DNA of 64,000 nucleotides from Pseudeuparius sepicola (GCA_963920635.1 OY987307.1:14833735-14897734); one strand, 5' to 3'; counted from the first letter of the stretch, positions 10,062-23,022 are shown. The notes: generated from the letters alone by a model not told the origin. Program-made: numbers and translations.

Positions 10062-10879
10062 CAGGATGATTTTTTTAGGTCTACCACCGCGATTTTCTCG
10101 CTCATTTTGCGGCCTACAAAAAAACGTAAGAAACAAAAATGTGGCAATTTTGGACAGCTAAGTGGTGCTGCAAAAGAAATCGGCATCCATGGCCAACTTG
10201 TCGCGCAATATTAAAAAAACCTCAAATTGAGCAAAACTATTAATGGCCGTGGAATGTTTATTTTAAGAGACAGAGGAAAACTTTTATATTGAAAATTGAT
10301 GGCACTGAGAGGCTTTATCCACCCAGGTGCTCAGATAGTTTCAGCAAATTACACAGGGTCTTCGGCTCTCTTGAGACCGTGAAAATTTTTGTCGATTTTA
10401 GGTTTTTTTAGTACACCGCGAAAAGTTGGGTATGGAGGCCCATTCATTTTTAATGTCGCCTCGCTGATCAAAATTGCCATATTTTGTTTTCTTACTTATT
10501 TTCTGTGCGGCCCAAAATAAGCGATAAAATCGCTTAATAAGAAATAAACAAAAAAAATTCATAGCCTCAAGAGAGCCGAAGACCCTGTGTAATTTGCTGA
10601 AACTATCTGAGCACCTGGGTGGATAAAGCTTCTCAGTGCCATCAATTTTCAATATAAAAGTTTTCCTGTCTCTTAAAATAAACATTCCACGGTCATTAAA
10701 AGTTTTGCTCAATTTGAGGATTTTTTAATATTGCGCGACAAGTTGGCCTTGGATGCCGATTTCTTTTGCAGCACCACTTAACTGTCCAAAATTGCCACAT
10801 TTTTGTTTCTTACGTTTTTTTTTGTAGGCCGCAAAATGAGCGAGAAAATCGCCGTGGTAGACCTAAAAAAATCATCCTG
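10062..10879. mobile_element. Foldback element, ~320-bp arms
   Basis: Terminal inverted arms 10062-10375 and 10560-10879 begin CAGGATGATTTTTTTAGGTC and match over nearly their full length with scattered mismatches; the loop is about 185 bp. An apparent open frame at 10398-10712 (minus) runs through the arm and has no known motif. Non-autonomous and unclassified; the ends resemble the TACAGG-type termini common in insect MITEs. Confidence 0.75.
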
Positions 10880-10915
10880 TATACTTACTGGCATGCCAGT
10901 ATCGAAATTTTATAA

Positions 10916-11295
10916 ACAGGGTTATTCAAAAACAAATGCCACCCGTAGCACAGTGGTATTCTACTCCAAAAATAAAGTGACCCGTGTTTTTTCTTTTTGT
11001 TCAAAGCTCTATATTAAAGGCCCCAAAATTTCGATTTTTCGCTATATCTTTTAAACGGCTTGATCGATTTTAATGATCTTTTGCACACGTTCATAGATAA
11101 TTATGTCACATAATTATGTTATAGTGCAGTATCCGCGATCGCCAGAGGGCGCCACTTGTGCCAACCAGTTTCATTTATTATGCTCAGAACTTTTTTGCCC
11201 ACAGTTAACTTCTAAATTAATTTGAACCACTTTGTAAAAAATTCCATTCTCTACAAAAAATTATTTAACTGGTTTTTTTCATAAATTTTACCATT
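10916..11295 (+). repeat. Dispersed repeat, copy 1
   Basis: Matches 24615-25013 in reverse complement over about 380 bp. It begins ACAGGGTTATTCAAAAACAA, passes a GCCACCCGTAGCACAG word, and ends near an AAATTTTACC stretch. High similarity with a few indels. Unclassified mobile-element family; no coding region. Confidence 0.7.
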
Positions 11296-11375
11296 TTGGA
11301 GATAACGCCCAAAATTCAGCCATCATGCACGTACCTTGTACCCACGCATATTAAACATTAGTGGCATAATAATGA

Positions 11376-11412
11376 TACAGTGTGTCCCACTTAAGGACTG
11401 ACCACCCCTGTA
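11376..11412. repeat. TACAGTGTGTCC-type transposon terminus
   Basis: TACAGTGTGTCCCACTTAAG and the following bases through CCACCC resemble 20745-20783. These look like termini of one MITE family; partner ends are not visible. Confidence 0.35.
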
Positions 11413-11554
11413 AAATTTTTATTTATAGCTCGATTTTCATAAACTTTTTTTGTTGGGTAGAGCTTTAAAACTGGCATCAAACACATAATTCAGGTGCTAA
11501 GCCCTGCAATGGCCAATATATTTCAAAAATTTTCTTGGCATCTAAACCAGATGA

Positions 11555-14130
11555 TTTATTCTGAACTTGACTTGACCAGACGGGTTATATTGAACTTGAA
11601 CACACTTAATAAGTATATATGGAAAACTCATTTTAAGCTGGAGGACCATAAAACGGTCTAGAAAATATTACAAAAAGGGTTTTTAATGGCCACCATTGAG
11701 ATGCTTATCACTTGTGGTTTATATATAAACCACACAGGAAGTACTTAAGATTTCAATTTAAAGGGCACTTATACCAGTACAACTGTCTACCCTTTGATCT
11801 TAACTGTGCTCCGCTTCTTTGAGAAGTAGGAATTACATGTCAGTTTTGTATCTCGATGACTTCCTACTATTTGGTGAGACATATATCGGAAGTGTTTAGA
11901 GAATATCGAAATCACAATTAGGATTTTAGAAACACTGGGTTTTCTTGTACATTATAATAAAAGTAAATTAACTCCTTCAGTGTAGTGACTTATTTAGGAT
12001 TCATATACAATTCTTCCGATATGTCGATTTCTCTGCCAGAGGAAAGGTACTAAAAATTAGTAAATTACTTAAGAAATATGCCAATCTACAAAGATTTTGC
12101 ATTCGTGACTTCACTAAGTTTTTTGGATCTCTTACATCAATTTGCCCAGCATTTATTTATGGGTGGGTTTACACTAAACTACTAGAACGCTAAAAATTTT
12201 TAGCACTTAAGAAATCAGCCGGAGACTATAATGCTAAGATGCGGTTAGGAAGCCACCTTCAACCTGATTTTCAGTGGTGGCTAAAAGCACAGCTAAAAGC
12301 AATTGTAAATTCTGGAAATAACACACGAATAGATTCTTATAAGCTTGAGAGTTTTTCAGATGCTTCCAAAACAGGTTGGGGCGCATACTGTGATGGTAAA
12401 AAATGTCATGGGTTTTGGACACAAGCTGAAGCTATATACCATATTCTGGAATTGAAGGCGGCATTTCTTGCCGTGAGATTTTTTGCAAGTGATTTATCGC
12501 ATTGCAACATCCTTTGTAGAGTTGACAACACCACTGCGTTATAGCTTACGTTAATAAATTGGGCAGTGCAGTGTACAACATGTAGTTTTAAATGTTAGAT
12601 CGTTCTCTGTGGCAATGGTGCGATGAGAGACATATTAGTTTTTGCTCCATATATTCAATCCAAAGACAATGTCGAAGCTGATGAACAATCTCGACTGAAA
12701 CTTTGTAAATAAACATAGTGGGAAAGTAGTGACTCGGCGTTTAAAGACATTGTACATAGTTTTGGGCAATCAAGCATCGAATTGTTTGCCACAAGACATC
12801 ACACGAAATGTAAAAAAAAATTGTTTCATGGTTGGGCGATTCACAAGGTACTTCTGTAGACGCATTTGTTATAGATTGGAAGGAATATTATTTCTATACC
12901 TTTCCACCTTTTACCTTGATTCTCTGAGTTTTGCCAAAAATTATACAAGATCAAGCTAGAGAGATTGTAGTTATACCACTTTGGACTACCCAACCATGGT
13001 ACCCGTGTTTCTGTTCTCTTCTAGAGCAGGAACCATTAGTTTTCAAACCCAATAAGAAATTGCTTTCTTTTAGCGGAATCCTTCACCCCCTGGGGCGGAC
13101 AAGTTCTCTGGTAGCAGGGATATTATCCTACAAGCATTAAGGTCCGGGGGAATATCGGACGACGCATTGGAAGTATGTCTAGCATCAATCACCATCAGAC
13201 AATATAACAGTGGTCTGAAAGGGTGGTGGATTTTTTGTAGGGAAAAATATTTGGAATTTTTTACAGCTTCTGTTAGAGACATTATAGTATTCTTCAATAT
13301 TCAGTTTAAGAAGGTAGCAAATTTTGCCTCTTTAAACTCTTATAAAGCAGCACTTGCTCAGGTACTAAGCCCTGCACTATTAGCAGATTTCAGGATTAAA
13401 CGAATTTTTTATAGTGCACAGTTTAAGACCACCGCTCCCCAAATATGACTCAACATGGGACCTAGCGATAGTATTAACTTACTTAAAAACAATGTCCTCT
13501 GGGGTCCTCTGAGCCTGTAAGATTTAACCTACAAATCAGCGATGCTTGTTGCACTCGCGACAGGTCAAAGGGTCCAGACATTGACTAATAGAGAGGTTCA
13601 AAATATTGTATGTGTCGAGGACAGGATAAGGATTAAAATTCCAAATAAGATTAAGACCAGTTCAAAAGGTAGGATCCAACCCACCCTGGTATTACTTTCG
13701 TAATGTAGATGTAGGAATTTGTCCAGCGAAGACTGTTCTTTCGTACCTTGAAAGGACGGAAAATTTAAGGGGACCAAGAATTAATAACCTATTTATTACC
13801 TTCAAAAAACCATGCCATAATGCCACTGCTCAAACAATAAGTAGATGGTTAAAAACAGTTTTAAGAAGGAGGGGGTTGGATACTACCATCTTTACAGCGC
13901 ACAGTATACGGCATGCATCAACGTCGGCAGCCGCCAGGAAAGGGATATCTTATGATACAATTAGAATGGCGGCTGGTTGGTCTCAAAAAAACCAGTGCTT
14001 TTGCAAACTGTTACAAAAGACCATTAATTCAAAACAGATATTTGCCGATAAGGTTCTTAAGGTGCTTAAGTTGTCCAAAGAATTTAACTTTTGGACTAAC
14101 GTAAACTATGAAGCTAGATATTTTTAACTA
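11555..14130 (+). pseudogene. Decayed DIRS-like retroelement (RT, RNase H, tyrosine recombinase)
   Basis: A tyrosine-recombinase retroelement broken by many frameshifts and stops. RT appears in pieces from about 11575, with the catalytic YLDD at 11849-11860. RNase H is at 12239-12544, with a SDAS start, an ELKAA helix and a DNTTA motif at its end. The tyrosine recombinase follows from about 13160. Its first catalytic arginine sits in a TGQR motif near 13560-13570, the H-x-x-R block HSIRH begins at 13900, and the nucleophile region (FANCY) is in the next frame near 14005 after a one-base shift. DIRS and related groups are the only retroelements with this RT-RNase H plus tyrosine recombinase order. 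Not functional. The terminal repeats were not identified. Confidence 0.85.
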
Positions 14131-14639
14131 AAAGTATGTATTCATATAGATTATAATATGTGAATAACGTCGTTGCTTTTCCGTAAATTACTTTATCAGC
14201 TATTCTTTAATTCCTCTAGTACATATAGGTACTCGTATATCAAAACACTGCAATATATCTGCTTTTCATTTTTTTATTCAAAATTATTATATGCAGCCTG
14301 GTAAATATTTTCTAATACGGCCCAGGGTTCTAACCAGAGTACGGTCCATGCAGCGCACCCTAGGCATCGACGACACTAGTATCTATTTTCTATCTTAGGA
14401 GCGTTGACTGACGTTTTAATAAGACTTCTCACGGCTATAGTTTCATGTCCTGGAACACTATTATTTCTTTTGTTTGGAAATTTCTAGGGCGTTGTCTGTG
14501 ACGTCACAAGCTAATTACGTAGAGGAGACTGGAAATTTTTCAGGGTGATGCAGTCTTCAATTATTAATTGAAGTATGTAGCGTAGTAGGTTTGGTTGGAT
14601 AATTATTACAACAATAATGTTTAAAGAAAGACACGGGGA

Positions 14640-15260
14640 AGGAATGTGTTTGTAATTTTTAGTAGATCTAGGACAAATATAGAAGTTATTTTCGTTTATT
14701 ACATGAAAATAGAGCATACTAGTTCTATACATGTGCATGTTGTTTTTTTTTTTTTTCATTGCAAAGAGGTTAAATAGTGTAATTAGTAACAAAATGCGGA
14801 AAATGAGCGTACTTGCACCTATTTTTATTACATCTATTGTAAATATTGTTAATTATGCGAAAATAGAGTATATAATACAGTATACAGTGCAGTAAATTGT
14901 ATTTTTTTTTCATTGCAAAGGGGGTAAATAATGTAATTAGTAAAAATGCGGGAAAAAGAGAGTACTTGCACCTATTTTTATTAGATCTAGGGTAAATATT
15001 GTTAATTATGCGAAAATAGGGTATAATACAGTATACAGTGCAGTACATTGTATTTTTTTTTCATTGCAAAGGGGGTAAATAGTGTAATTAATCAAAAAAT
15101 GCTGAAAATGAGCGTACTTGCACCTATTTTTATTATATCTAGGGTAAATATTGCTAATTGTGCGAAAACAGTATAATAGAGTATACAGTGCAGTACACCG
15201 TATTTTTTTTTTTCATTGCAAAGAGGGTAATTAGTAAAAAAATGCGGGAAAAAGAGAGTA
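14640..15260. repeat. Tandem repeat, ~152-bp units
   Basis: The word CATTGCAAAG starts at 14757, 14911, 15062 and 15214, giving spacings of 154, 151 and 152 bp. Each unit has a long T tract before that word, then TTGCACCTATTTTTATTA and a TATACAGTGCAGT segment. A more diverged partial unit lies to the left (from ~14640). Minus-strand open frames here are by-products of the repeat. The stretches 14131-14640 and 15261-15800 hold nothing recognisable. Confidence 0.85.
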
Positions 15261-15808
15261 AGAGCTTATTTTCAAATAGTTATGTAGGTATATCAATAAT
15301 CAATAAATTGGCATTTATTGTGCGAATTTCGCGGAAATATAGACCCGTGGCATTGTAATTACACATTACTCCGCAATTATACGGCTTGTTGGGTGCGACG
15401 GGAGGTCATACGCTCGGTGCGTATGTACGGGGGACGGGGGAAAAGTGGGCGTGGCCTACCAGAGACGTAGGAGTGAGGGGTAATGTACGAAAAATTAGTG
15501 GGACCAAAAACGGGAGTGGGGGGAACTATTTACAACTCTCTATATACAACTACTTATCTGAGACGCACATAGGTTTCAATAAACTTTTTTAGACCTTGTA
15601 ACTTTGTGTAAGGAAATGCCTATTCTCGTCCTACTGACGAAGCTAAGCGTATAATGTTTTAAAACTGGATTGTGGATAATTGTAGAAAAAATCAAAATTT
15701 TCGTAAAAAAAAATTGTAGACAGATGAGGCCTTGTTTACGCGGTTGTCTGGGTTAAAAAGGTGTCGACCGCCCATACGTCCGCCACTGGTTGGGTAATAT
15801 ACTCCCTT

Positions 15809-16197
15809 TGAATAAAGAATCCCAGGAAGGAGTCAAAGCTCTATATGTATTTTCCCTGACCGCCAAAACTAAAATGTTTGAGGATAAAAATCCATCGGTA
15901 AGTAATTTTGCAATTTAAATTAACTTTTGAGGTCATACACCAAAGTGGCATAGGCGTTTGTGTAAGTACCTAGGTACTTCTTCAAACTTAAAGACACAAA
16001 CGTGCCTTACAAAATTTTGCCTATATTGTAGGTACTGATTTCACGAAAAATGACAATTTTTGCCTCGATTAGTTCTTGGAAACAACTCAAAGGGCGCTGT
16101 AAAACTGTAACAAGGGAAACGGTATCCCACCATATGCAGAGACTGTCCCGGTCAAACGGTAAGTCCAAATTTACTCCTTCCTGGGGTTCTTTATTCA
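15809..16197. mobile_element. MITE family M1, copy 1
   Basis: Termini are inverted repeats starting TGAATAAAGAA and containing CCCAGGAAGGAG; the right end is CTCCTTCCTGGGGTTCTTTA plus TTCA. A second copy (25395-25750) shares both ends and internal words such as GCAGAGACTG. No transposase. The interval 16198-16695 shows nothing recognisable. Confidence 0.75.
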
Positions 16198-16695
16198 AAG
16201 TAGCAGCTTTTGAAGATCTATAGTATGTGTACGAAAAAATTCCTAGAATCACTTTTTCTATCACGTGTTAAAGTTTCCGGAGAAAAATCTGGACCACCCT
16301 TATAGCACAAGTTATTAACTAGAAAAAATCTCGGAATATCAAATCCTACTTATAAGATCCTTTATGGCGCTTGGTTCATATTGCAACTTCCAATATCGTT
16401 ACAATTCTACACTGTACCACCGAAGCGAATACTGCACTGTCTTGCGGTTGCCTGCTCAACGAACCTTCAGATTTCGGATCGCTCTGCTCTTTTAATTCCA
16501 TATATAGAATGATTACAATGATCACACGATATCAATCTAATAATCGTTATATTAACTTACCATATTAATAGCAGTAAAATCTGGAACACTCCACTATAAG
16601 GGTGACGTTCAATAAATAGATGAGATCTTGCGATTTCAAGGCCACTCGGCTCCCATTGCAATAAGACCACTCTGTCTTCTCTTAATATTATCATT

Positions 16696-19156
16696 ATAGA
16701 CCGTCAGATAGTGACAGATTTAGGTGCCCCATTTTCGCATACTAGCCTCGAAGAGGGTTGAAAAGTACATCGATGCTGAGTAGAATGAAGTGAAATTTAC
16801 GAGTGGCCCCTGGGGATAACATATGGAAAATTCGATTTTCCTGAACAGAAATAAAAGGTGTCTGTTGCCCATATTTCCACGCTAGCCATGTTCACTAAAT
16901 GATTAATTAATAGAACCTGGCTTCGGAAAACCAAAGGCTTGAGTGTTGCAGGTGGCTAAAGGGTTGAAATAAAGGCGTAGTTTTGTAAGCAAAAATCGAA
17001 ATTTTAACCGATTTTTCCACACAAGCCCATCGAAAGTATGAAAACGTAAAACGTCACTAACCCGAAAAACATATTGGCTTGAGTGGCGCGAATGGATAAG
17101 TACATTTTGAGGTCTGAAAATTTAACGGATTTTTTTTTTCGATTTTTCAGTTATTTTTCCATGCAAGCCTTTGAAACTATAGAAAGTTGTTGATGTGTTA
17201 GACATTATAATTAAATTGGCATGATTATCGGATGTGGACGGAACGAAGACTTGCGTCGGAAAGTTGCAGGAAAATTTATGAAAATTGCCATCATTTTCCC
17301 ACGCAAGCCGTTTGGCATATGCTTAGAAAAAGTGATTCTAAGACTATATAACAAAAGGCTTGCGTGTCGGACATGGTCATCACATTAATAATTATAAATA
17401 ATTTAAAAAAATCTAGAAATTTCCACCATTTTCTCATACTAGCCGTTTAGCATATGCTTAGAAAAAGTGATTATAAGACTATTGTAACAAAAGGCTTCAG
17501 TGAAATTGAAAAAAAGTTGAAATTGACAAAATGTGTCCCAAAACACCTGTTGATTCCAAAGTTCGAAAAATAATATTATCGCCTACCTCATTTAAATGTT
17601 ACAGATGAATTGTACGTTCAAAACTAAGAAAAAATGCCTAATAGGCATTGAATAAAACATCACTGGTCATCATATTAATTAGACATAATTTATTTAACAA
17701 AGAGCTTACCAAAAAATCTAGAAATTTCCACCATTTTCCCGCACAAGCCGTTTGACATATTATTATGATTAGAAAAAGTGTTTGTAAGACTATTGCAATA
17801 AAAGGTTTGACTGCCGGACATGGAGCATATTATTATATGTGCAAAGAAGAGCTGACAAAAATCTAGAAATGTTTATGCAGAGTTATTATTTTGAATGTAT
17901 AATTTAGCATACATTTATATTATGAAAATAGTGCGGTGGATATTGCCTTCATATAAAAAATATATCTACAATTTATTTTAAAAATATTGATAATGAAATG
18001 AGTTACTTTCTTGAATAATTTTACAAATTGGATTATATTAAAAAATGCGGTTTCAAATTTTACAGAATCATTGAACAATTTAAAGTGACAAAAAAATTCC
18101 CTATGAACAATATACCAAAAATTGTTCGCTTTCAAAATGCAACGGATTGAGCTCGACAAAATTTTGACACCCTATTTCAAGAAAAGCAGTGATGTTTTAG
18201 TCAATGCCTATTAGGCATTTTTTCTTAGTTTTGAATGTACGATTCATCTGTAACATTTAAACGAGGTAGGCGATAATTTTATTTTTCGGACTTTGGAGTC
18301 AACAGGTGTTTTGGGACACATTTTGCCAATTTCAACTTTTTTTCAATTTCACTCAAGATTTTTGTTACAATAGTCTTATAATCACTTTTTCTAAGCATAT
18401 GCTAAACGGCTTGTATGAGAAAATGGTGGAAATTTCTAGATTTTTTAAATTATATAATTATTAATGTGATGACCATGTCCGACACGCAAGCCTTTTGTTA
18501 TACAGTCTTAGAATCACTTTTTCTAAGCATATGTCAAACGGCTTGCGTGAGAAAATGGTGGCAATTTTCATAAATTTTCCTGCAACTTTCCTATGTTCTG
18601 AAAATATGAAGGCCACGCTCTACACACAAGCCATAATTTTTTTAAGTACTCTGAAATTCATAACTTTTTATTGCAATTAATTTCGTTCATGGAAAAATAA
18701 CTGAAAAATCAAAAAAAAATTCCGTTAAATTTTCCGACCAAAAAACGTACTTATCCATTCCCGCCACTAAAGCCAATATGTTTTTCGGGCTAGTGACGAT
18801 GTACGTTTTCATACTTTCGATGGGCTTGTTTGGAAAAATCGGTCAAAATTTCGATTTTTCCTTACAAGTCTACGCCCTTATTTCAACCCTTTAGCCACCT
18901 GCAACACTCAAGCCTTTGGTTTTCCGAAGCCAGGTTCTATTAATTAATCATTTAGTGAACATGGCTAGCGTGGAAATATGGGCAACAGACACCTTTTATT
19001 TCTGTTCAGGAAAATCGAATTTTCCATATGTTATCCCCAGGGGCCACTCGTAAATTTTCACTTCATTCTACTCAGCATCGATGTACTTTTCAACCCTCTT
19101 CGAGGCTAGTATGCGAAAATGGGGCACCTAAATCTGTCACTATCTGACGGTCTATT
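16696..19156. mobile_element. Large foldback element, ~970-bp arms
   Basis: Arms 16696-17664 and 18187-19156 are long inverted copies, starting ATAGACCGTCAGATAGTGAC, with about 520 bp between them. The arms contain subrepeats: the motif AAGCCGTTTGGCATATGCTT plus a following AGAAAAAGTG word recurs near 17300, 17445 and 17745. A palindromic AATGCCTATTAGGCATT lies near each inner end. The centre holds a 79-codon minus-strand open frame (17920-18159) with no motif I can name. Long subrepeated inverted arms resemble Foldback-type transposons. Part of the terminal sequence recurs at 44680-44700. Confidence 0.85.
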
Positions 19157-21292
19157 AATATACTCGAATAGTAATTGTCAAAACTGCCCCGATCTGCGTC
19201 TTGTCTCCGTGACGAATCTATTATTTTTTTCTTACATAGTCTTTGGGCCTAGGTTACATAGTATTTAGTGTGGGTTATTAACTGGAGGAAATAATTCGAG
19301 TCCAAGCCAAGCCAAGCCAAACTCCAACTTCTTAAAACCACACGATCGTTGCAATTTGTTATATTAACTGCCGCGGTGGCGTCGCTCGCACCGGCGCTGA
19401 CTTTTTAGACTGCATGTTTTTCTGCCTTCGATCGACCTTGGTTCGAGGCAGGTGCATGCACATTGTCTTTAAAGAAAAACGCCGCTATGGCCAAGAGCGC
19501 TGGACAAATGTGGGTTCACGATATTGCTCCTAAATGGCTTTATCCGTGTGATTTACTAATTGTCCTACACTCACTGGGATTACTACGGTTTTCTAGGGTT
19601 TTCTGTAGTACTTGAGCGAATGCTATCCTAGTTCTATCGGAAAAAAGTCGGCCCTAGCCGCAAATGGCAACGAAGACAAAATAATAGTAATTGCCCCCCT
19701 CCCCCGCACAAGCATGTGGTTGCTTCTGGCGTACTCGTAATTTGGAGTATTGTGAGGGTGAGAATTATTATTATATTATTATTATTATTAACTACTTAGA
19801 GGAGATCACTCGATCCCAGGCAATAGGCAGAATACTGCAGCAAGACCACACGGTCTTTGCAATATCATTATTACCCTGCTTGACATCTAAACCCCATGTA
19901 ATCCTGTTGTTCTCGGACTCTTTTACACCTCTCTGTTGTCCACTTTATTTCACACACGACGTGAATTTTCCGGAAAGTACTAAAAACGAAATGATGAGCC
20001 GGCTGGGTTGGTCAATGCGGGCCAAGAAGTGGCTGGCTTTGTGCTTACAAGAAGTACCGTAGCTATGGCAAACGTGAAACTACAAGGTGTACATGTTATA
20101 TGGAGGCAAGCGACGAAAATTTATTAACTAAACCACGAACTCCATTCTTAAATATAGGACATTTTCCCGGGAACACACAGACTTCAAGGATAGATTATCT
20201 ATATTCTATTATATATCTAATTTACTAATTGGCAAAGGAACAAGTGCATGACTGTATCTACACTGAAAACAATGCAACATCCCGTTAAGAAAATTGTCTA
20301 CATCTAGAGACCCTCGCTGCTACGATTAATCACTAAAATAATGCATAAAGAGTTTAATTAAGCTCCATGAATGAGGAACGTGGGAACCCCGAAACAATGA
20401 GGCTAATAAAACACAATGAGGCCACGTCCACTGTTCCCGGATTGGGTTTTCGTAGCTATAAAAGGTCCCGTTTCATTCCTAGGAACGAAGGATGAAGCAC
20501 ACAATAAAACAGGCAGTAAAATAATAATGTGTGTTGGTATGGACATACTAGACCAGCAGCAGCGCAAACGTGACATAGTGGGTATATTTTAAGAAATAGG
20601 GTAGGTACAGAGACTCCGGAAAACTTTCAAGAAAATTTCATTTAGTATTTATGTTATAAGCGATTTTCGGTTTCATTCACCCTCGTTTAAACTCTGAGCC
20701 ACATTCTGCTTCCTCAAATGGGGGTACTATTGTGGGAAAGTAATATACACTGTGTCCACGTTAACGACTTACCACCCTTGTACTTAGCACAATTCACGAG
20801 CTCCGCATAAGACCAAATTTTTACAGATTAAAAACCTATTTAAAAATCAATAATTCTTATAAATGTTGTAACGAAAATGTTGCCTATTTCGTAACGAAAT
20901 TTTCAGCGTATTTACTTCATTTCATTTGAAAAATATATAACTGCCGCACAGAATATAAACTCGCAGTTTTAAAATATCTATTATTTATTATCCTGCCTAT
21001 CTGCAACCATTTATACAAGTTGATGTAGGTATAGCCCTCAGAAAAATAAAAAACGTAGAACTGGCTTTGTATTGGCAAGTTTGTTTCCATAATAAAAAAA
21101 AATAATGTTTACAGTTCGGGTGACAGATCTGGTGCTAACGATTACAAGGCAGTGGCGTACCTCTTATTTTGTTAAATAGTTATAAAAATAGGAAAAACTA
21201 TATTTGCCTTTATATCTCTTTTTTTTATAAAAATTGAAGTTTAACCCCAGGTACAACTAGTACGCGTCAATTCTAAAATTCAAACTTATCAA
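19157..21292. other. No gene recognised
   Basis: About 2.1 kb of A+T-rich DNA. A 123-codon plus-strand open frame at 19691-20062 has no known motif and includes a translated ATT microsatellite, so it is not called a gene. A TATAAAAG at 20457-20464 has no properly spaced initiator. A TACACTGTGTCCACG terminus-like word at 20745 matches 11376. Confidence 0.5.
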
Positions 21293-21400
21293 TGTTATTG
21301 AGAGTTACTAGTTGGGGATTGTTCGGCGAACACAATATAAACATTATAAACAAATAAAAAATAAAAACTTTTTAAAAACAAGCTTTTATCTAAGCCATGA

Positions 21401-21683
21401 ACTAAAACGGATAAAATAAGTTTGGGTTTTCGTTAAGATTCAACGCCACACTGCGGCAAGCTTTTTTAAATCAAAAAGCTCGTCCTGCGAGATGTTCATA
21501 AAAGTAGGTACCAATTAATTTTATCAGGCAGTGATTAGTTGATAAGCAAGTACATGCCTAACATGCCAAAGAATATATTTTCTTTACAGTTTGCGCCACA
21601 AGCTTTTTGATTTAAAAAAGCTTGTCGCAGTTTGGCATTGAATTATCTTAACGAAAACCCAAACTTATTTTATCCGTTTTAGT
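21401..21683. repeat. Palindromic segment inside R2 copy 1
   Basis: Inverted arms start ACTAAAACGGATAAAATAAG at the left and mirror at 21683; each contains AGCTTTTTGATTTAAAAAAG. The same structure is at 55848-56111, so it is part of the family or an older insertion in its ancestor. Confidence 0.75.
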
Positions 21684-21925
21684 AAATAGCTTACTTAAAT
21701 AAAAGGTTTTTTTATTATTTATTTTATTTTGTGCTTTTTTAGTAGGTACCTATTTGATTCCCATCTCAGAAGGGTGGTAAAGAAATTTAATCTGCCATCT
21801 TGGGGCATCGGGCATCCGGCCTATGTTTTATGTATTAGTATGACGTCAGTCACCTTATCGTTTTCAACTCTTCAAATCCTTTCATTTGATACCCATGTCG
21901 ATGGGGATAATGTTGTGAAGAATTA

Positions 21926-22178
21926 AGGTGGATTTATAAACTCCACGTTTGCGTTGGCGCTCGCCGTTGCCGTTTGCGTCGAAAATTCAATCCCAATATT
22001 TTACGTGTAACCGTTTATAAACGCCGTCGAACGTTGCCGTCTGCGTCCGATGCCGTCCGAAATAAACTAATTTCATCTTTTATCACGTTCCGTCGTTCAC
22101 ATTTCTGGACGCAAACTGCGAAGGTCACCGTCAACTGCGAGCGCCAACGCAAACGTCGAGTTTATAATAAATCCACCT
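21926..22178. mobile_element. 253-bp MITE with TTA target duplication
   Basis: Inverted termini AGGTGGATTTATAAACTC / mirror, about 45 bp each with small indels. TTA at 21923-21925 is repeated at 22179-22181. The homologous site in R2 copy 2 (around 57340) is empty and carries a single TTA, which proves insertion. A TTA duplication fits PIF/Harbinger-type MITEs. Unusually rich in CG-containing GCGTT/GCCGT words. Confidence 0.88.
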
Positions 22179-23022
22179 TTAGGCAATCCGCCGTCTTGGG
22201 GAGGCCGCCATATTAGATTTATTATGACGTCATTCACCTTATTGTTTTCTACCCGTCGAGCCCTTTCGTTTGATACCCATGTTGAGAATTATTTTCCTCT
22301 GGTGGTAAAGGTATCTTTTACCGTGCCCAGAACTAGGTACCCCTATGTACTTACGCATGATATGTAACCTCCTTTGGCGAGTTGCTTGATTTGCAAACAA
22401 TACACTTTTTTGTCCATAACGTATAACTTAATTGTCTATATAAGCATTTTAAACCGACGAATACTTAAGAAACACTTAAAAACAGCGAAAAATTGCTTCT
22501 AAAAGACACAGCACCAGTTGTGTCAAACACAAGGTGAGGCACACTCTTGACCGATTTGCGCGTTTGTCAGGTTGTGCGATTGGTATTGGTAATTGTAGGT
22601 ACCTACCTATATTATTGTTTCCTTAGTTGTATCACAGATTAAAGTACTACACGTAGTATAGAAATACTGCCTAATAAGTGTCTAGATAATTATAAATACT
22701 AGATTCACCCATTAGTCATGCAGACCTTATCTCATCAATACATAAATAACATATCTACCATTATTTACTTCAAAGCAAACGTATTTGCAACTGATTTGGT
22801 ATGTCCCTAGTCCCTACATACAAAGGAAACCACTGTTGGAAAACTATTATTATTATCTTGAAGATTATTTTAATTATTTATTACTAGAGAAATAAGTTTT
22901 TCATTATGAATTATTGGCAACGCTGTCAAACTTTAACTAGTAAATAAATAATAGAGTATAAAAAGTGCTACCCCTTACAAACATTTCAATGTACAGATGC
23001 CATTTCTATGTTTTTTATTTTT

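Larger units (their letters stand above)
21293..23022 (+). repeat. Dispersed ~1.5-kb repeat family R2, copy 1
   Basis: Matches 55749-58200 on the same strand from AGTTACTAGTTGGGGATTG to the word ACAGATGCCATTTCTATG. It contains an inner palindrome, two diverged copies of a segment with TATGACGTCA, and a downstream stretch around AACCTCCTTTGGCGAG. Once the private insertion at 21926-22178 is removed, the two copies align almost throughout. No coding capacity; likely a non-autonomous mobile element. Confidence 0.75.

Noticed and set aside
14757..15260. CRISPR-like array
   Set aside because: Units are ~152 bp, vary throughout, and the DNA is eukaryotic; this is an ordinary tandem repeat.
17920..18159. 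Coding gene in the centre of the large foldback
   Set aside because: No recognised motif, short, A+T-rich and within a repeat; left as an unidentified open frame.
19691..20062. 123-codon open frame as a gene
   Set aside because: It includes a translated ATT microsatellite and shows no domain or splice context.
20457..20480. TATAAAAG with TCATTC as a promoter
   Set aside because: The spacing is about 18 bp, too short for a TATA-initiator pair, and no gene follows.
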